This document shows positions 35,466-43,835 of a stretch of 64,000 bases of DNA, one piece after another. The notes under the pieces are model-generated. The model made no database searches. It was given only the letters and a program-made list of their open reading frames with translations, and was not told where the DNA came from. Positions within the stretch are counted from its first letter, which is position 1, and every line of letters begins with the position of its first letter. The DNA lies in NCBI RefSeq assembly GCF_900215215.1, contig NZ_OBDR01000001.1, forward strand, positions 124,001 to 188,000, in the 5' to 3' direction. The position numbers and the translations under genes were made by a program. Source of the stretch: Methanohalophilus euhalobius. Its GTDB lineage: Archaea; Halobacteriota; Methanosarcinia; Methanosarcinales; Methanosarcinaceae.

Positions 35466-37103
35466 TTATTGTTCCATTGATGATTCCTGCATCATAATAT
35501 CCAGATTTTCCCATTTAAACAGATCATGGGGACAGGCATGGATGCATTTCTGGCAATGAGCACCATCGCATAAATCAGTACGTATCATTACTCTGTTGTC
35601 TTCGTCCTCCATTGTAAGGGCATCATTAGGACAGACCTTGACACACTTATGACAGGCTTCACAGCCTTCAATGATCATCGTAAGATAGGTTCCAACCTTG
35701 TCAAGAACGTGAAGACCTTCTTCCCCCAGTACAGGAATATCTTTCACTACACGCTTTTCAATAGCAGGGACCGATTTTACAGCATCTATTGTAGGTAGTT
35801 TCTTTTTCTTCAGGTATTTTTTGAGGACTTTGAAAGGCATGCCTTCTCCCCAATAGGAAAGTTCGAGAATATAGGCTTCCTTAAATGCATCATCCATAGC
35901 AAACATGACATGTGTTCCAACGATTTCCTCTGCAATTTTCTGTAATTCCCATAACCTGTCCTCTGATAGCAAAATTTCTCTGGCAACTATCAAGGATGTG
36001 TTCCCAATTTGGCTAATTTGGTCTACATCATAAGGGATCATACCAATATTGTGCGCCTTAATAGCATCCATATAGGTTCCTGCAGCACCTGACATATATG
36101 CAGTTTTTATATCCTCCATTGCTATTTTGGCAGCATTACAAAGAGTTATGTGACCTGCCCTGATAGCCCCAATCGCCCTGCCAGCTTCTACAAGATCATG
36201 TTCGTTAAACTTTATTCCATCCTGCAATTGGATGATGCTGTTTTTCAGGTTTATCTTTGGGAGTACTACAAGACCATTATTGATAGATTCATCAATTAAA
36301 GAAATTACACCTGTTCCTGTAATACCATATGCTTCTATGTCTCCCTTATCTATTACCGTACCATCATCGGGTTTTACGAGGTCACCCTGTACAGTATCCA
36401 TATTATCATTAAGGACATAATTACGCAGTGCTTTATCTTCAAAGGACACGTCGGATATAGCATGAGGGCGGGCAATCGTACCATTTGAAATTTCCTGTCC
36501 TTCCAGGGCCGGTCCGGCTGCAGCTGAACCTGTATATATTACATTTCCTACTTTCAAAGCCATCTCTGCATTTGTTCCGTAATCCGTTGCAATTGAAATG
36601 TCTTCATTGTCCAGCATACCGGATTTAACAATAAGTGCAAGAGCATCAGCTCCCACTTCATGTTTGATTGCAGGAGGAATAACGACACTGCAATTATCGA
36701 GATTTTCAAGACCCGGGATAAAAATACTTTTTACAACAGCAGCTTTGCGTTCCTGTTCTTTTATGTTATATTTTGCTTTTTTTCTCTGTCCCGCATATGC
36801 AAGGTCATCAATTGGTATGCCCTGAAAAAGGGATAGCTGGATAGGATTTCCACAAATTGCGATTCTATCAGGAGATGAATGAATCCCAAGTTTTTCAAGA
36901 ATATTCCGGAAAGCACCTATTACTAGTTCGTGGGCAAGATCCTGTCCATAATTCATGGCAAAATCCAAATGATCCATGACATTGGCTCCCGGAAGAGGGT
37001 TATTCATGGTAATCACGGTTTTATGGATCTCACCACTTTCAATATCTACTTTCTGAGCCCTGAAACCACTGGTTCCAAGATCAATAGCAACTCCCACTTT
37101 CAT
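35466..37103 (-). CDS. RamA-type corrinoid activation protein (reductive activase)
   Basis: Encodes 545 residues. An ASKHA-type ATP-binding domain opens the protein (VAIDLGTSGFRAQKVD) and the DUF4445 region occupies the middle. Two C-terminal 4Fe-4S clusters (CEACHKCVKVCP and CDGAHCQKCIHACP) complete the RamA layout. RamA proteins use ATP to reduce inactive Co(II) corrinoid back to Co(I) so that MtaC can be methylated. ATG 37103 follows AGAGGTGG. It lies 51 bp after mtaA and 19 bp before the CobW-like gene, so all three are probably one operon. Confidence 0.9.
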   Translation of the reverse strand: MKVGVAIDLGTSGFRAQKVDIESGEIHKTVITMNNPLPGANVMDHLDFAMNYGQDLAHELVIGAFRNILEKLGIHSSPDRIAICGNPIQLSLFQGIPIDDLAYAGQRKKAKYNIKEQERKAAVVKSIFIPGLENLDNCSVVIPPAIKHEVGADALALIVKSGMLDNEDISIATDYGTNAEMALKVGNVIYTGSAAAGPALEGQEISNGTIARPHAISDVSFEDKALRNYVLNDNMDTVQGDLVKPDDGTVIDKGDIEAYGITGTGVISLIDESINNGLVVLPKINLKNSIIQLQDGIKFNEHDLVEAGRAIGAIRAGHITLCNAAKIAMEDIKTAYMSGAAGTYMDAIKAHNIGMIPYDVDQISQIGNTSLIVAREILLSEDRLWELQKIAEEIVGTHVMFAMDDAFKEAYILELSYWGEGMPFKVLKKYLKKKKLPTIDAVKSVPAIEKRVVKDIPVLGEEGLHVLDKVGTYLTMIIEGCEACHKCVKVCPNDALTMEDEDNRVMIRTDLCDGAHCQKCIHACPHDLFKWENLDIMMQESSMEQ

Positions 37104-37154
37104 ATAACCACCTCTTTTAGTTAAAAGGGATGTGATCAGGCATCCCTTATACAA

Positions 37155-38174
37155 TCAGGAAAAGTATTCATCTCTTCCTTCAACCAGTGCCTTTACATTC
37201 TCAAGTGGGGAATTTGGAGCAATACCACAGCCAGGGGCAACTACAGATATCCCATCATCCAGGGCCTTTTTCACTTCCTCTTTTACCTTATCAGGAGTTC
37301 CGCTGAGTATTGTGAAAGGACTGGATACATTACCAACAAGTGTAGCGCGTCCTTCAACTGTCTTTTTGGCCTCCTTAACATCCTTTACCTTTTCCTCGAT
37401 ACTCAAGCCTTCAAATTTACAATCTGCCATCATATCAAGGATTGGTGTTACATTTCCACATACATGCAATATTTTTACACAATCAACAGCTTCTGCAAAT
37501 TTTGCAAGACAGGGTTTGAGGGTATCATTGAATGTGGTTGGATTCATAAGGTCAGGAGAAGCCACCGGGTCTGCCACACATATCATATCTACTCCACTAT
37601 CCAGAAGGATATTGGCATATTCGATACACGCGTCAGTGGCAAAATCAAGGATGGCGTTAAAGTCATCGGGCTTTTTGATAGACCATTTCATGAATTTCTT
37701 GACACTGGCAAGATCTGAGGCCAGGGTAACCGGTCCCTCCATTCCTGCTATAATCGGTACATCTTCACCTACACTATCCCTAACAATGCCTGCAGCTTCA
37801 ACTACTGCCGGGACCCTGCCCAGTTCAGCCAGGTTATCAGGCATTTTGAGATCATCAATTCCTTTTTTGTAGGGATGTTCTGTTATTGAGGGTTGCCTGT
37901 TCTGGGTACCCATGTTTACTTCACAACCCATGGCTTCGGCAAGAACCGTCAGGCAAAATGGATATCTTACAGCTTCCAACCCGGCTTCAGTATGGGATGC
38001 CAATGCCAGCTTTGCCATTTTGGAAGCATCTGAATGAGCCTCGGGCCAGGATGCACCGGTCATTTCCATGAGTTCTACTGTTGCGGTCTGTGTAACAGAG
38101 GCAACCGGGGCTTTGTCTACAGACTCGCCCTTTAAAGCATTCGTTAATCTGGTTTTTTGGGTCATTTCTGACAT
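37155..38174 (-). CDS. mtaA: Methylcobalamin:coenzyme M methyltransferase MtaA
   Basis: Encodes 339 residues of the uroporphyrinogen decarboxylase-like fold. Zinc ligands His237 and Cys239 (LHVCG) and Cys316 (APGCG) fit the HXC...C pattern of MtaA, which moves the methyl group from MtaC to coenzyme M thiol. The alternative, MtbA (methylamine pathway), has the same motifs, but the mta genes around it favour MtaA. GGAGTG precedes the ATG. A TATA box and a leader hairpin lie upstream. Confidence 0.92.
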   Translation of the reverse strand: MSEMTQKTRLTNALKGESVDKAPVASVTQTATVELMEMTGASWPEAHSDASKMAKLALASHTEAGLEAVRYPFCLTVLAEAMGCEVNMGTQNRQPSITEHPYKKGIDDLKMPDNLAELGRVPAVVEAAGIVRDSVGEDVPIIAGMEGPVTLASDLASVKKFMKWSIKKPDDFNAILDFATDACIEYANILLDSGVDMICVADPVASPDLMNPTTFNDTLKPCLAKFAEAVDCVKILHVCGNVTPILDMMADCKFEGLSIEEKVKDVKEAKKTVEGRATLVGNVSSPFTILSGTPDKVKEEVKKALDDGISVVAPGCGIAPNSPLENVKALVEGRDEYFS

Positions 38175-38199
38175 ACTTTCAACACTCCAATCTATGAGT

Positions 38200-38258
38200 A
38201 GGTGCCTTATCTAAGGCACCTTATGATCAATTAATTTTGCAATTTTATTATATATAAA
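38200..38258 (-). promoter_or_regulatory. mtaA promoter with palindromic leader
   Basis: On the minus strand, TTTATATATAAT spans 38258-38247. About 25-30 nt downstream lies a perfect palindrome, AGGTGCCTTA and TAAGGCACCT with a 2 bp centre (38200-38221), at or just after the expected transcript start. The leader continues about 25 nt to the ATG. The arrangement parallels the mtaC1 promoter, though the arm sequences differ. Confidence 0.58.
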
Positions 38259-38668
38259 GGTTTTTATCTCTTATATGTTACATATATAGGTTTTGCAAAT
38301 ATCAATTCATAGATGAAGAATTTATATTATCAATAAACATGTTTTTTGCTACTTATTTTTCAATACTATTGTCTGTATATTAGGTACTAATAGATAAAAT
38401 GTAGTAAAAATACTTATATATTATAGTTAAAATCAACGTCTTATAAACTAATATATAAAAATAATTGTAATTACAAATCGACATCATGTAATTGATAAAT
38501 ATAAAATGCTTATTGGTACCGATTATTTATCAAACGAAATATTAAAGTTCAATCTCTTTCAAAGAAGAGGAATATCTTTATATATCAGTAAACTCGAAAG
38601 CAACAATCAACATAAAAATAAAACATCATAGCATAAAATACTAATATGAAACAATATTTTTGTTCTTG
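38259..38668. promoter_or_regulatory. Divergent intergenic region, mtaA/phosphatase
   Basis: About 410 bp of very AT-rich DNA between mtaA and the plus-strand phosphatase gene. Several TATATA runs (for example near 38420 and 38580) could serve as promoters for the plus-strand gene. No gene seen. Confidence 0.4.
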
Positions 38669-40108
38669 ATGATATATTCCAGAAGGCAAATCTGGCAGGT
38701 TGGGAAAATACTTCTCCTCCTATTATTTTTATGCATAACAATAAATCCGGCCGGATGTGCAACATTTATTGAAGCAGGAGATACAAATAATCCTGATGGT
38801 GTAGTGGTACTGATAGTTGATGGTCTTGGCAACGGATACATAAATCCTGAGTTGGATGTAAAAGCAATCGATGGTTCCATTCTCAAAAAACCCGTTTTGT
38901 CAAATCTTCCAAAAATATATAATCAGGCTGCGATTTTCGATTCTGTTTATGTCCCTAAACTGAAAGGTAATAGCGGACACAATGTTATCATGACAGGTAA
39001 CAGGGATGCAGATGACACAATGGTAGGTTATGATAATGCCAGTATTTATGACGTTGTAAAGAAACATGGATACCTGACAGTTGGGGTACTGGAGAGAGGG
39101 GACTCCGAAGAAGTAGTTGCAGAAAATGACCTTGTTCTCCATGACACAACCAATTCCATAAATGAACCTGTAATGCAGATTTCGACATCCGAAAATAAGG
39201 ATATAGATCATCCCCTTCCACTTCTTACAACAGAGTTTGAGACACACGCGTCCCGGGCACTATCCAGGGTGGAAAATACGCCTTCCGGCACAATCCAGAG
39301 ATATTATACCTACAATAAATTAGCCCTGGATGCTGCAATGGATTCTATCAATATCCTTGAAAAGGAAGGCAGGGATAGAAAATACTTCATAACCGTCAAT
39401 ATTGCCGCACTTGACACAGCAGGACTCTACAGGGGCTATGAAGGTTATAGCCAGTGTATTGAAAACCTTGATTCCCTGATCGTGCCCCTTTATGAAACAT
39501 GTCAGGAAAACAATCTGGCACTGGTTATCACGTCTGACCATGGTATGGCATTTCCTGATGCTGAATCAAGAGGTGGGGCAAAATCAGAGAAATATGCCTC
39601 TGCAAATGAGGTTCGCAATGTGCCATTGATAATTTTGTCCCCCAACATTAAACAACAACGAATTCAGGAAACGATTGGCCAGGAAGATGTAGCACCAATT
39701 CTGTTGAGTACGCTTGGCATTGCGGATAGGCCTGCTTTTTGCGAGGGAAAGGAAAAAAACCTGAAAGAATATGCAGTGCTAAAAGTCGTGTCACCGGGAA
39801 TTACCAGCATGAAACTTAGCAGTAGTGGTAAAGAAGTTTGTTCTGGAAGCAATGATTCCATGTACTACATAACCGGTCTGGAGAAAAATAAACAATACAC
39901 CCTGGAAACAGTAATTGATAGCAGTGGTGAGACGTACAAGGATACACTATCTATCGAGAACGATAGGGTAATTGAAATAAAGGAAAAAGATGAAAATCAG
40001 GACTCTACTACTTCTCCGGAAAACAACATGCACCTTGTGGGAGGGATTTTGATAGGAGTTATTAATCTCACAGGTCTGACAATGATTTTCAGGATAATGC
40101 GCAATTGA
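38669..40108 (+). CDS. Membrane-anchored alkaline-phosphatase-superfamily protein
   Basis: Encodes 479 residues. An N-terminal hydrophobic helix (VGKILLLLLFLCITINPAG) acts as signal or anchor, followed by an extracellular phosphatase/sulfatase fold: metal-site segment VVVLIVDGLGNGY, a Gly-Asn-Ser nucleophile region (LKGNSGHNVIMTG) and ITSDHGMAFPD with the metal-binding Asp-His. A C-terminal helix (GGILIGVINLTGLTMIF) anchors it again. Similar proteins hydrolyse phosphate or phosphoglycerol esters outside the cell. ATG 38669 preferred to TTG 38660; no clear ribosome binding site. Confidence 0.78.
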   Translation: MIYSRRQIWQVGKILLLLLFLCITINPAGCATFIEAGDTNNPDGVVVLIVDGLGNGYINPELDVKAIDGSILKKPVLSNLPKIYNQAAIFDSVYVPKLKGNSGHNVIMTGNRDADDTMVGYDNASIYDVVKKHGYLTVGVLERGDSEEVVAENDLVLHDTTNSINEPVMQISTSENKDIDHPLPLLTTEFETHASRALSRVENTPSGTIQRYYTYNKLALDAAMDSINILEKEGRDRKYFITVNIAALDTAGLYRGYEGYSQCIENLDSLIVPLYETCQENNLALVITSDHGMAFPDAESRGGAKSEKYASANEVRNVPLIILSPNIKQQRIQETIGQEDVAPILLSTLGIADRPAFCEGKEKNLKEYAVLKVVSPGITSMKLSSSGKEVCSGSNDSMYYITGLEKNKQYTLETVIDSSGETYKDTLSIENDRVIEIKEKDENQDSTTSPENNMHLVGGILIGVINLTGLTMIFRIMRN

Positions 40109-40192
40109 TGGGTTTTTAAGGGATTTGGAGACATCTATCTATATGCTAGTTTATCACAAATTATTTTAAATATCAGTACTCTATAAAAGTCA

Positions 40193-41029
40193 ATGAAAAT
40201 CGGCATTTTGGGGCCTGAAAGTTCATATTCCGAAAAAGCTGCAAATATATGGAAAGCACATCTTGGAACTAATCCGGATATTTCATATCTGAAGGATATT
40301 TCAGAAGTATTTGAGACCCTTCAGGATAATTCCATAGACTATGGTGTTGTCCCAATAGAAAATTCTATAGAGGGATCTGTCGGTGTTACTCTTGACCTGC
40401 TGCTGGAGCATGAATTTTCAATCATTGGGGAAGTTGTGGTTCATATCCATCACTGCCTGCTTTCAAAGGGGAAGAAAGAGGATATAAGAATAATTCTGTC
40501 CCATCCTCAGGCACTGGCACAATGTCGCCATTTCATCCGGAAGAATTATACGGATGTGGAAATCAGGACTACAGGTAGTACTTCACATGCTGCCAAACTT
40601 GCAACGGAGTTTTCGGAAATGGCTGCCATTGCTTCCAGAAAAGCGTCTGAAAGTTTCGGGCTTGACATTCTTGCAGAAGATATACAGGATTGGAAACCTG
40701 ATCTCACCCGGTTTGTAGTAATTGCCAGAAAGCAAGACAAGCGAATTCAAACCTGTACACATGACTGTAAAACTTCAATTATTGTCTATCTTGACAGGGA
40801 CCACCCGGGTGCTCTCTATGAGATGCTGGGGGAACTTGCTACAAGAGGGATCAACCTGACAAGGATTGAATCACGCCCTTCCAAAATGTCCCTGGGAGAT
40901 TATGTGTTCTACATCGATATGAACGGCAGTACAAAAGATCCCAATGTAAAAGAAGCACTTGATAGCTTGAATCAAAACGTTTATATGTTAAAGAATCTGG
41001 GTTCCTACCAGAGTTACATGGAAGAGTGA
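40193..41029 (+). CDS. pheA: Prephenate dehydratase
   Basis: Encodes 278 residues. The catalytic domain contains GPESSYSEKAA, the VPIENSIEGSVG motif and the TTGSTSHAAKLA segment with active Thr. The C-terminal ACT domain has GALYEMLGELA and ESRPSK, the phenylalanine-sensing motif, so feedback inhibition by Phe is likely. It converts prephenate to phenylpyruvate. The next gene starts 7 nt after the stop, so pheA heads or shares the following operon. Confidence 0.95.
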   Translation: MKIGILGPESSYSEKAANIWKAHLGTNPDISYLKDISEVFETLQDNSIDYGVVPIENSIEGSVGVTLDLLLEHEFSIIGEVVVHIHHCLLSKGKKEDIRIILSHPQALAQCRHFIRKNYTDVEIRTTGSTSHAAKLATEFSEMAAIASRKASESFGLDILAEDIQDWKPDLTRFVVIARKQDKRIQTCTHDCKTSIIVYLDRDHPGALYEMLGELATRGINLTRIESRPSKMSLGDYVFYIDMNGSTKDPNVKEALDSLNQNVYMLKNLGSYQSYMEE

Positions 41030-41035
41030 AATTCA

Positions 41036-41932
41036 ATGACCGGGGCAGAGGATCTTGAACAATTCATTCATCGGCAGGAAAATGCTGTTCGCAAATACCG
41101 GCGGTTGTTTAAACTGGCAGAATTTGTCATCCTGACCCTTGCCATTTATACTATCCTGCTTTTGATAAATATGGAAAACGCATTTGGACTGGTAAGAGCA
41201 CTGGAATTATATGCCGATAAAAGTTATGATGTTGCTTCATTGACAATTTCATTTTCAACTATTGCACTTCTTCTTATTTCAATTGGAATTTCCCTAATAA
41301 TAACTTTGCTGCTCTATAGAAGAGAAAAAAACACTTCAGTTATCTTACTGGCAGAAGAGAAATATCCGATCCTGAAAGAAAGGCTCAGGACAGCCTACGA
41401 TAACCGCAATCTGAACAATGTTATAATCAATGATTTGATTTATTCAGTACTGGAAGGTACAAAGGAAATTCATTCATCTGCTTTTCTTGACAGGAAAAAA
41501 CTCAAGGTCGTATTTATCCTTTTGATTTTCACTATCTCGGCCCTGGGTATAGTTATATATTCGGATTTTCGCACAGACATAACTCCCGAAGGAATGAAAG
41601 AAGTAATCGACAACATCCCCGGGATTCCCGGTAATGATAATACCCCTGAAGATTATTTCCCTTCTGATGGAGAAGGAGATGAGGCGGGAAAGGAAAATAT
41701 TACAGGTGAACCTGTGGTAGTCGTGGTGGAAGGTGAAGAAGTGGACCTGAGTATTCCACCAGGATCGGAATCCGGCTTTACACCTACCGGACAGGAAGAT
41801 GAAAACCAACCGAAATTCAAACCCTCTTCTTCATACGAAGTCGGACAGATGACTGCTCCGGCTTATCGTGAAGAATTTCCGGAAGGGTATGAGCCAATCA
41901 TAAAATCATATTTTGAAGAATTAACCAGATAA
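41036..41932 (+). CDS. Hypothetical membrane protein (MoxR-operon associated)
   Basis: Encodes 298 residues. Two helices lie near residues 28-45 and 70-92 and a third near 155-175. A basic cytoplasmic stretch (KEIHSSAFLDRKKLK) precedes helix 3, and a long acidic, Pro/Gly-rich extracytoplasmic tail follows (PEDYFPSDGEGDEAGKE). No named family recognised; such proteins often accompany archaeal MoxR/DUF58/BatA genes and may anchor the complex. Followed by moxR with a strong AGGAG ribosome binding site. Confidence 0.6.
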   Translation: MTGAEDLEQFIHRQENAVRKYRRLFKLAEFVILTLAIYTILLLINMENAFGLVRALELYADKSYDVASLTISFSTIALLLISIGISLIITLLLYRREKNTSVILLAEEKYPILKERLRTAYDNRNLNNVIINDLIYSVLEGTKEIHSSAFLDRKKLKVVFILLIFTISALGIVIYSDFRTDITPEGMKEVIDNIPGIPGNDNTPEDYFPSDGEGDEAGKENITGEPVVVVVEGEEVDLSIPPGSESGFTPTGQEDENQPKFKPSSSYEVGQMTAPAYREEFPEGYEPIIKSYFEELTR

Positions 41933-41950
41933 TGTAGCAGGAGTAATTAT

Positions 41951-42919
41951 ATGGACAAAAGTTCTCAATCAGGTGAAACGGATATCTACCGTAATACCAG
42001 TGATATTTTTACCAATCTTTTCAATGAGATTTCAAAGGTAATTGTAGGACAGAAAGAAACAGTGGAACAGATTATTGTGTCTATCCTGTGTAATGGGCAT
42101 ACACTTGTGGAAAGTAATCCAGGTCTGGGAAAAACCCTTACAATATCCACAATTGCAAAGGTTATGGATCTGACATTCAGTAGAATCCAGTGTACTCCGG
42201 ATCTGATGCCTGCAGATATTACAGGTACTCATATTATAGAGGAAAGCGGCGGGCACAAGGAATTTAAATTCGAAGCCGGACCTGTTTTTGCCAATATCGT
42301 GCTTGCGGACGAAGTAAACAGGGCATCCCCTAAAACCCAGTCAGCTCTGCTTGAAGCAATGCAGGAAAAACAGGTGACTGTTGGGAATGATACATTTATC
42401 CTGGACAAACCCTTCCTTCTTCTGGCAACCCAGAATCCCATAGAAATGGAAGGTACATTCCCTCTACCCGAAGCCCAGCTGGACAGGTTCTTGCTCAAGA
42501 TCCTGCTGGATTACCCCTCTTTTGATGAGGAAAAGGAAATCGTGCGCCGTTACACCATGGTGGACATACCTGAAGTAAACCGGGTTCTCAAGAAAAGTTC
42601 GGTGCTGGAACTGCAACGCCTGACCCGGGAAGTACCGATTGCTGAGGACATAAAGGCCTATGCTATCAAAGTCGTCATGACAACACGTAATTGGAAAGAA
42701 CACCTCGAATACGGTGCTTCCCCACGTGCCTCTATAGGATTGATACTTGCAGCCAAGGGCCGCGCACTTATTCACGGGCGTAATTATGTAAGCAAGGAAG
42801 ATGTGGATACAATGGCTTATCCAATACTCAGGCATCGTATAATGCTGACATTCGAATCCGAGCGCAGAGGTATTACTCCGGACAAAGTTATTGATGAGAT
42901 CATCAAAAGAACTGAATGA
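41951..42919 (+). CDS. MoxR-family AAA+ ATPase
   Basis: Encodes 322 residues. Walker A NPGLGKT (near 58), Walker B LADEVNRASPKTQSALLEAM, sensor 1 ATQNP and the C-terminal lid domain are all present. MoxR ATPases act as chaperones with von Willebrand factor A partners, as the next three genes provide. AGGAGTAATTAT precedes the ATG. Second or third gene of the operon running to 48141. Confidence 0.93.
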   Translation: MDKSSQSGETDIYRNTSDIFTNLFNEISKVIVGQKETVEQIIVSILCNGHTLVESNPGLGKTLTISTIAKVMDLTFSRIQCTPDLMPADITGTHIIEESGGHKEFKFEAGPVFANIVLADEVNRASPKTQSALLEAMQEKQVTVGNDTFILDKPFLLLATQNPIEMEGTFPLPEAQLDRFLLKILLDYPSFDEEKEIVRRYTMVDIPEVNRVLKKSSVLELQRLTREVPIAEDIKAYAIKVVMTTRNWKEHLEYGASPRASIGLILAAKGRALIHGRNYVSKEDVDTMAYPILRHRIMLTFESERRGITPDKVIDEIIKRTE

Positions 42920-42950
42920 ACTTTCCCAAAAATAACAAAGGGCCTCTTCA

Positions 42951-43835
42951 ATGACTGAAAAAAGACATAGCATTGATGTTAGTTTCCTGAAGGAACTTGA
43001 CAGGTTTTCCTTTATGGTACGCAAGCGCGTATCCAGTGTGTACGCCGGTAGCCGTCGCTCAATTCACAGCGGAAAGGGACTGGATACCAGAGGATACAGG
43101 GAGTATCACTGGGGTGATGAACCAAGGACTATTGACTGGAATGCCTATGCACGTACCGAAAAACTCTATGTAAGGGAATTTGAGGAAAGTAAATCCCTGA
43201 CAAACCATATCCTGCTGGATGCAAGTAACAGCATGGAATATTCATCAGACGGGCCTACCAAATTCGAATATGGGGCGATGCTTGCTATCGGGTTTGCTTA
43301 TCTTGTAACAAAAGATAATGACAAATTCGCAATTTCCACATTTGCCACCAATGTTAGCTTCAGTCAGCCAAAACGTGGCAGGAAATACCTGCTCAGAGCT
43401 ATCGACAGGCTGGCAGAAGCAGAAACCGGTGGCGAGACCTCCATAGAGGAATGCGTGAAACAGTATGAAAAAGCGATACGTTCGCGTTCCCTTGCAATAA
43501 TAATTTCTGACTTTCTGGATGATCCAAAATCCATTGAATCCGCTATATACAGGCTTTCAATCCATGAACTTATTGTAATACAGGTAATGGATAAAACTGA
43601 AAAGGACCTACAAATTGATGGTCTGGCAAAATTGACTGATATGGAAAGTGGTGAAGAATTGCAAACCTATGTCAGCAAGAATTTCCAGAAGAATTATCAG
43701 GAATTGCTCAATGAGCATGTCTACAGGATACAGCAAGCCTGTGATCATGTAGGTGCGGATTTTTACCAGTTTTCAAACGATAAACCAATCTTTGAGGCTT
43801 TCCTTGAAACACTGAGCAGCAGGAGGCGATGGTAA
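42951..43835 (+). CDS. DUF58 protein with VWA-like domain
   Basis: Encodes 294 residues. The DUF58 signature RGYREYHWGDEPRTIDWNAY is near residue 47. A VWA-type MIDAS motif (LLDASNSME) follows, so it may bind a divalent metal and a partner protein. It is cytoplasmic and works with MoxR. Its 3' end overlaps the next gene by 7 bp. Confidence 0.9.
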   Translation: MTEKRHSIDVSFLKELDRFSFMVRKRVSSVYAGSRRSIHSGKGLDTRGYREYHWGDEPRTIDWNAYARTEKLYVREFEESKSLTNHILLDASNSMEYSSDGPTKFEYGAMLAIGFAYLVTKDNDKFAISTFATNVSFSQPKRGRKYLLRAIDRLAEAETGGETSIEECVKQYEKAIRSRSLAIIISDFLDDPKSIESAIYRLSIHELIVIQVMDKTEKDLQIDGLAKLTDMESGEELQTYVSKNFQKNYQELLNEHVYRIQQACDHVGADFYQFSNDKPIFEAFLETLSSRRRW

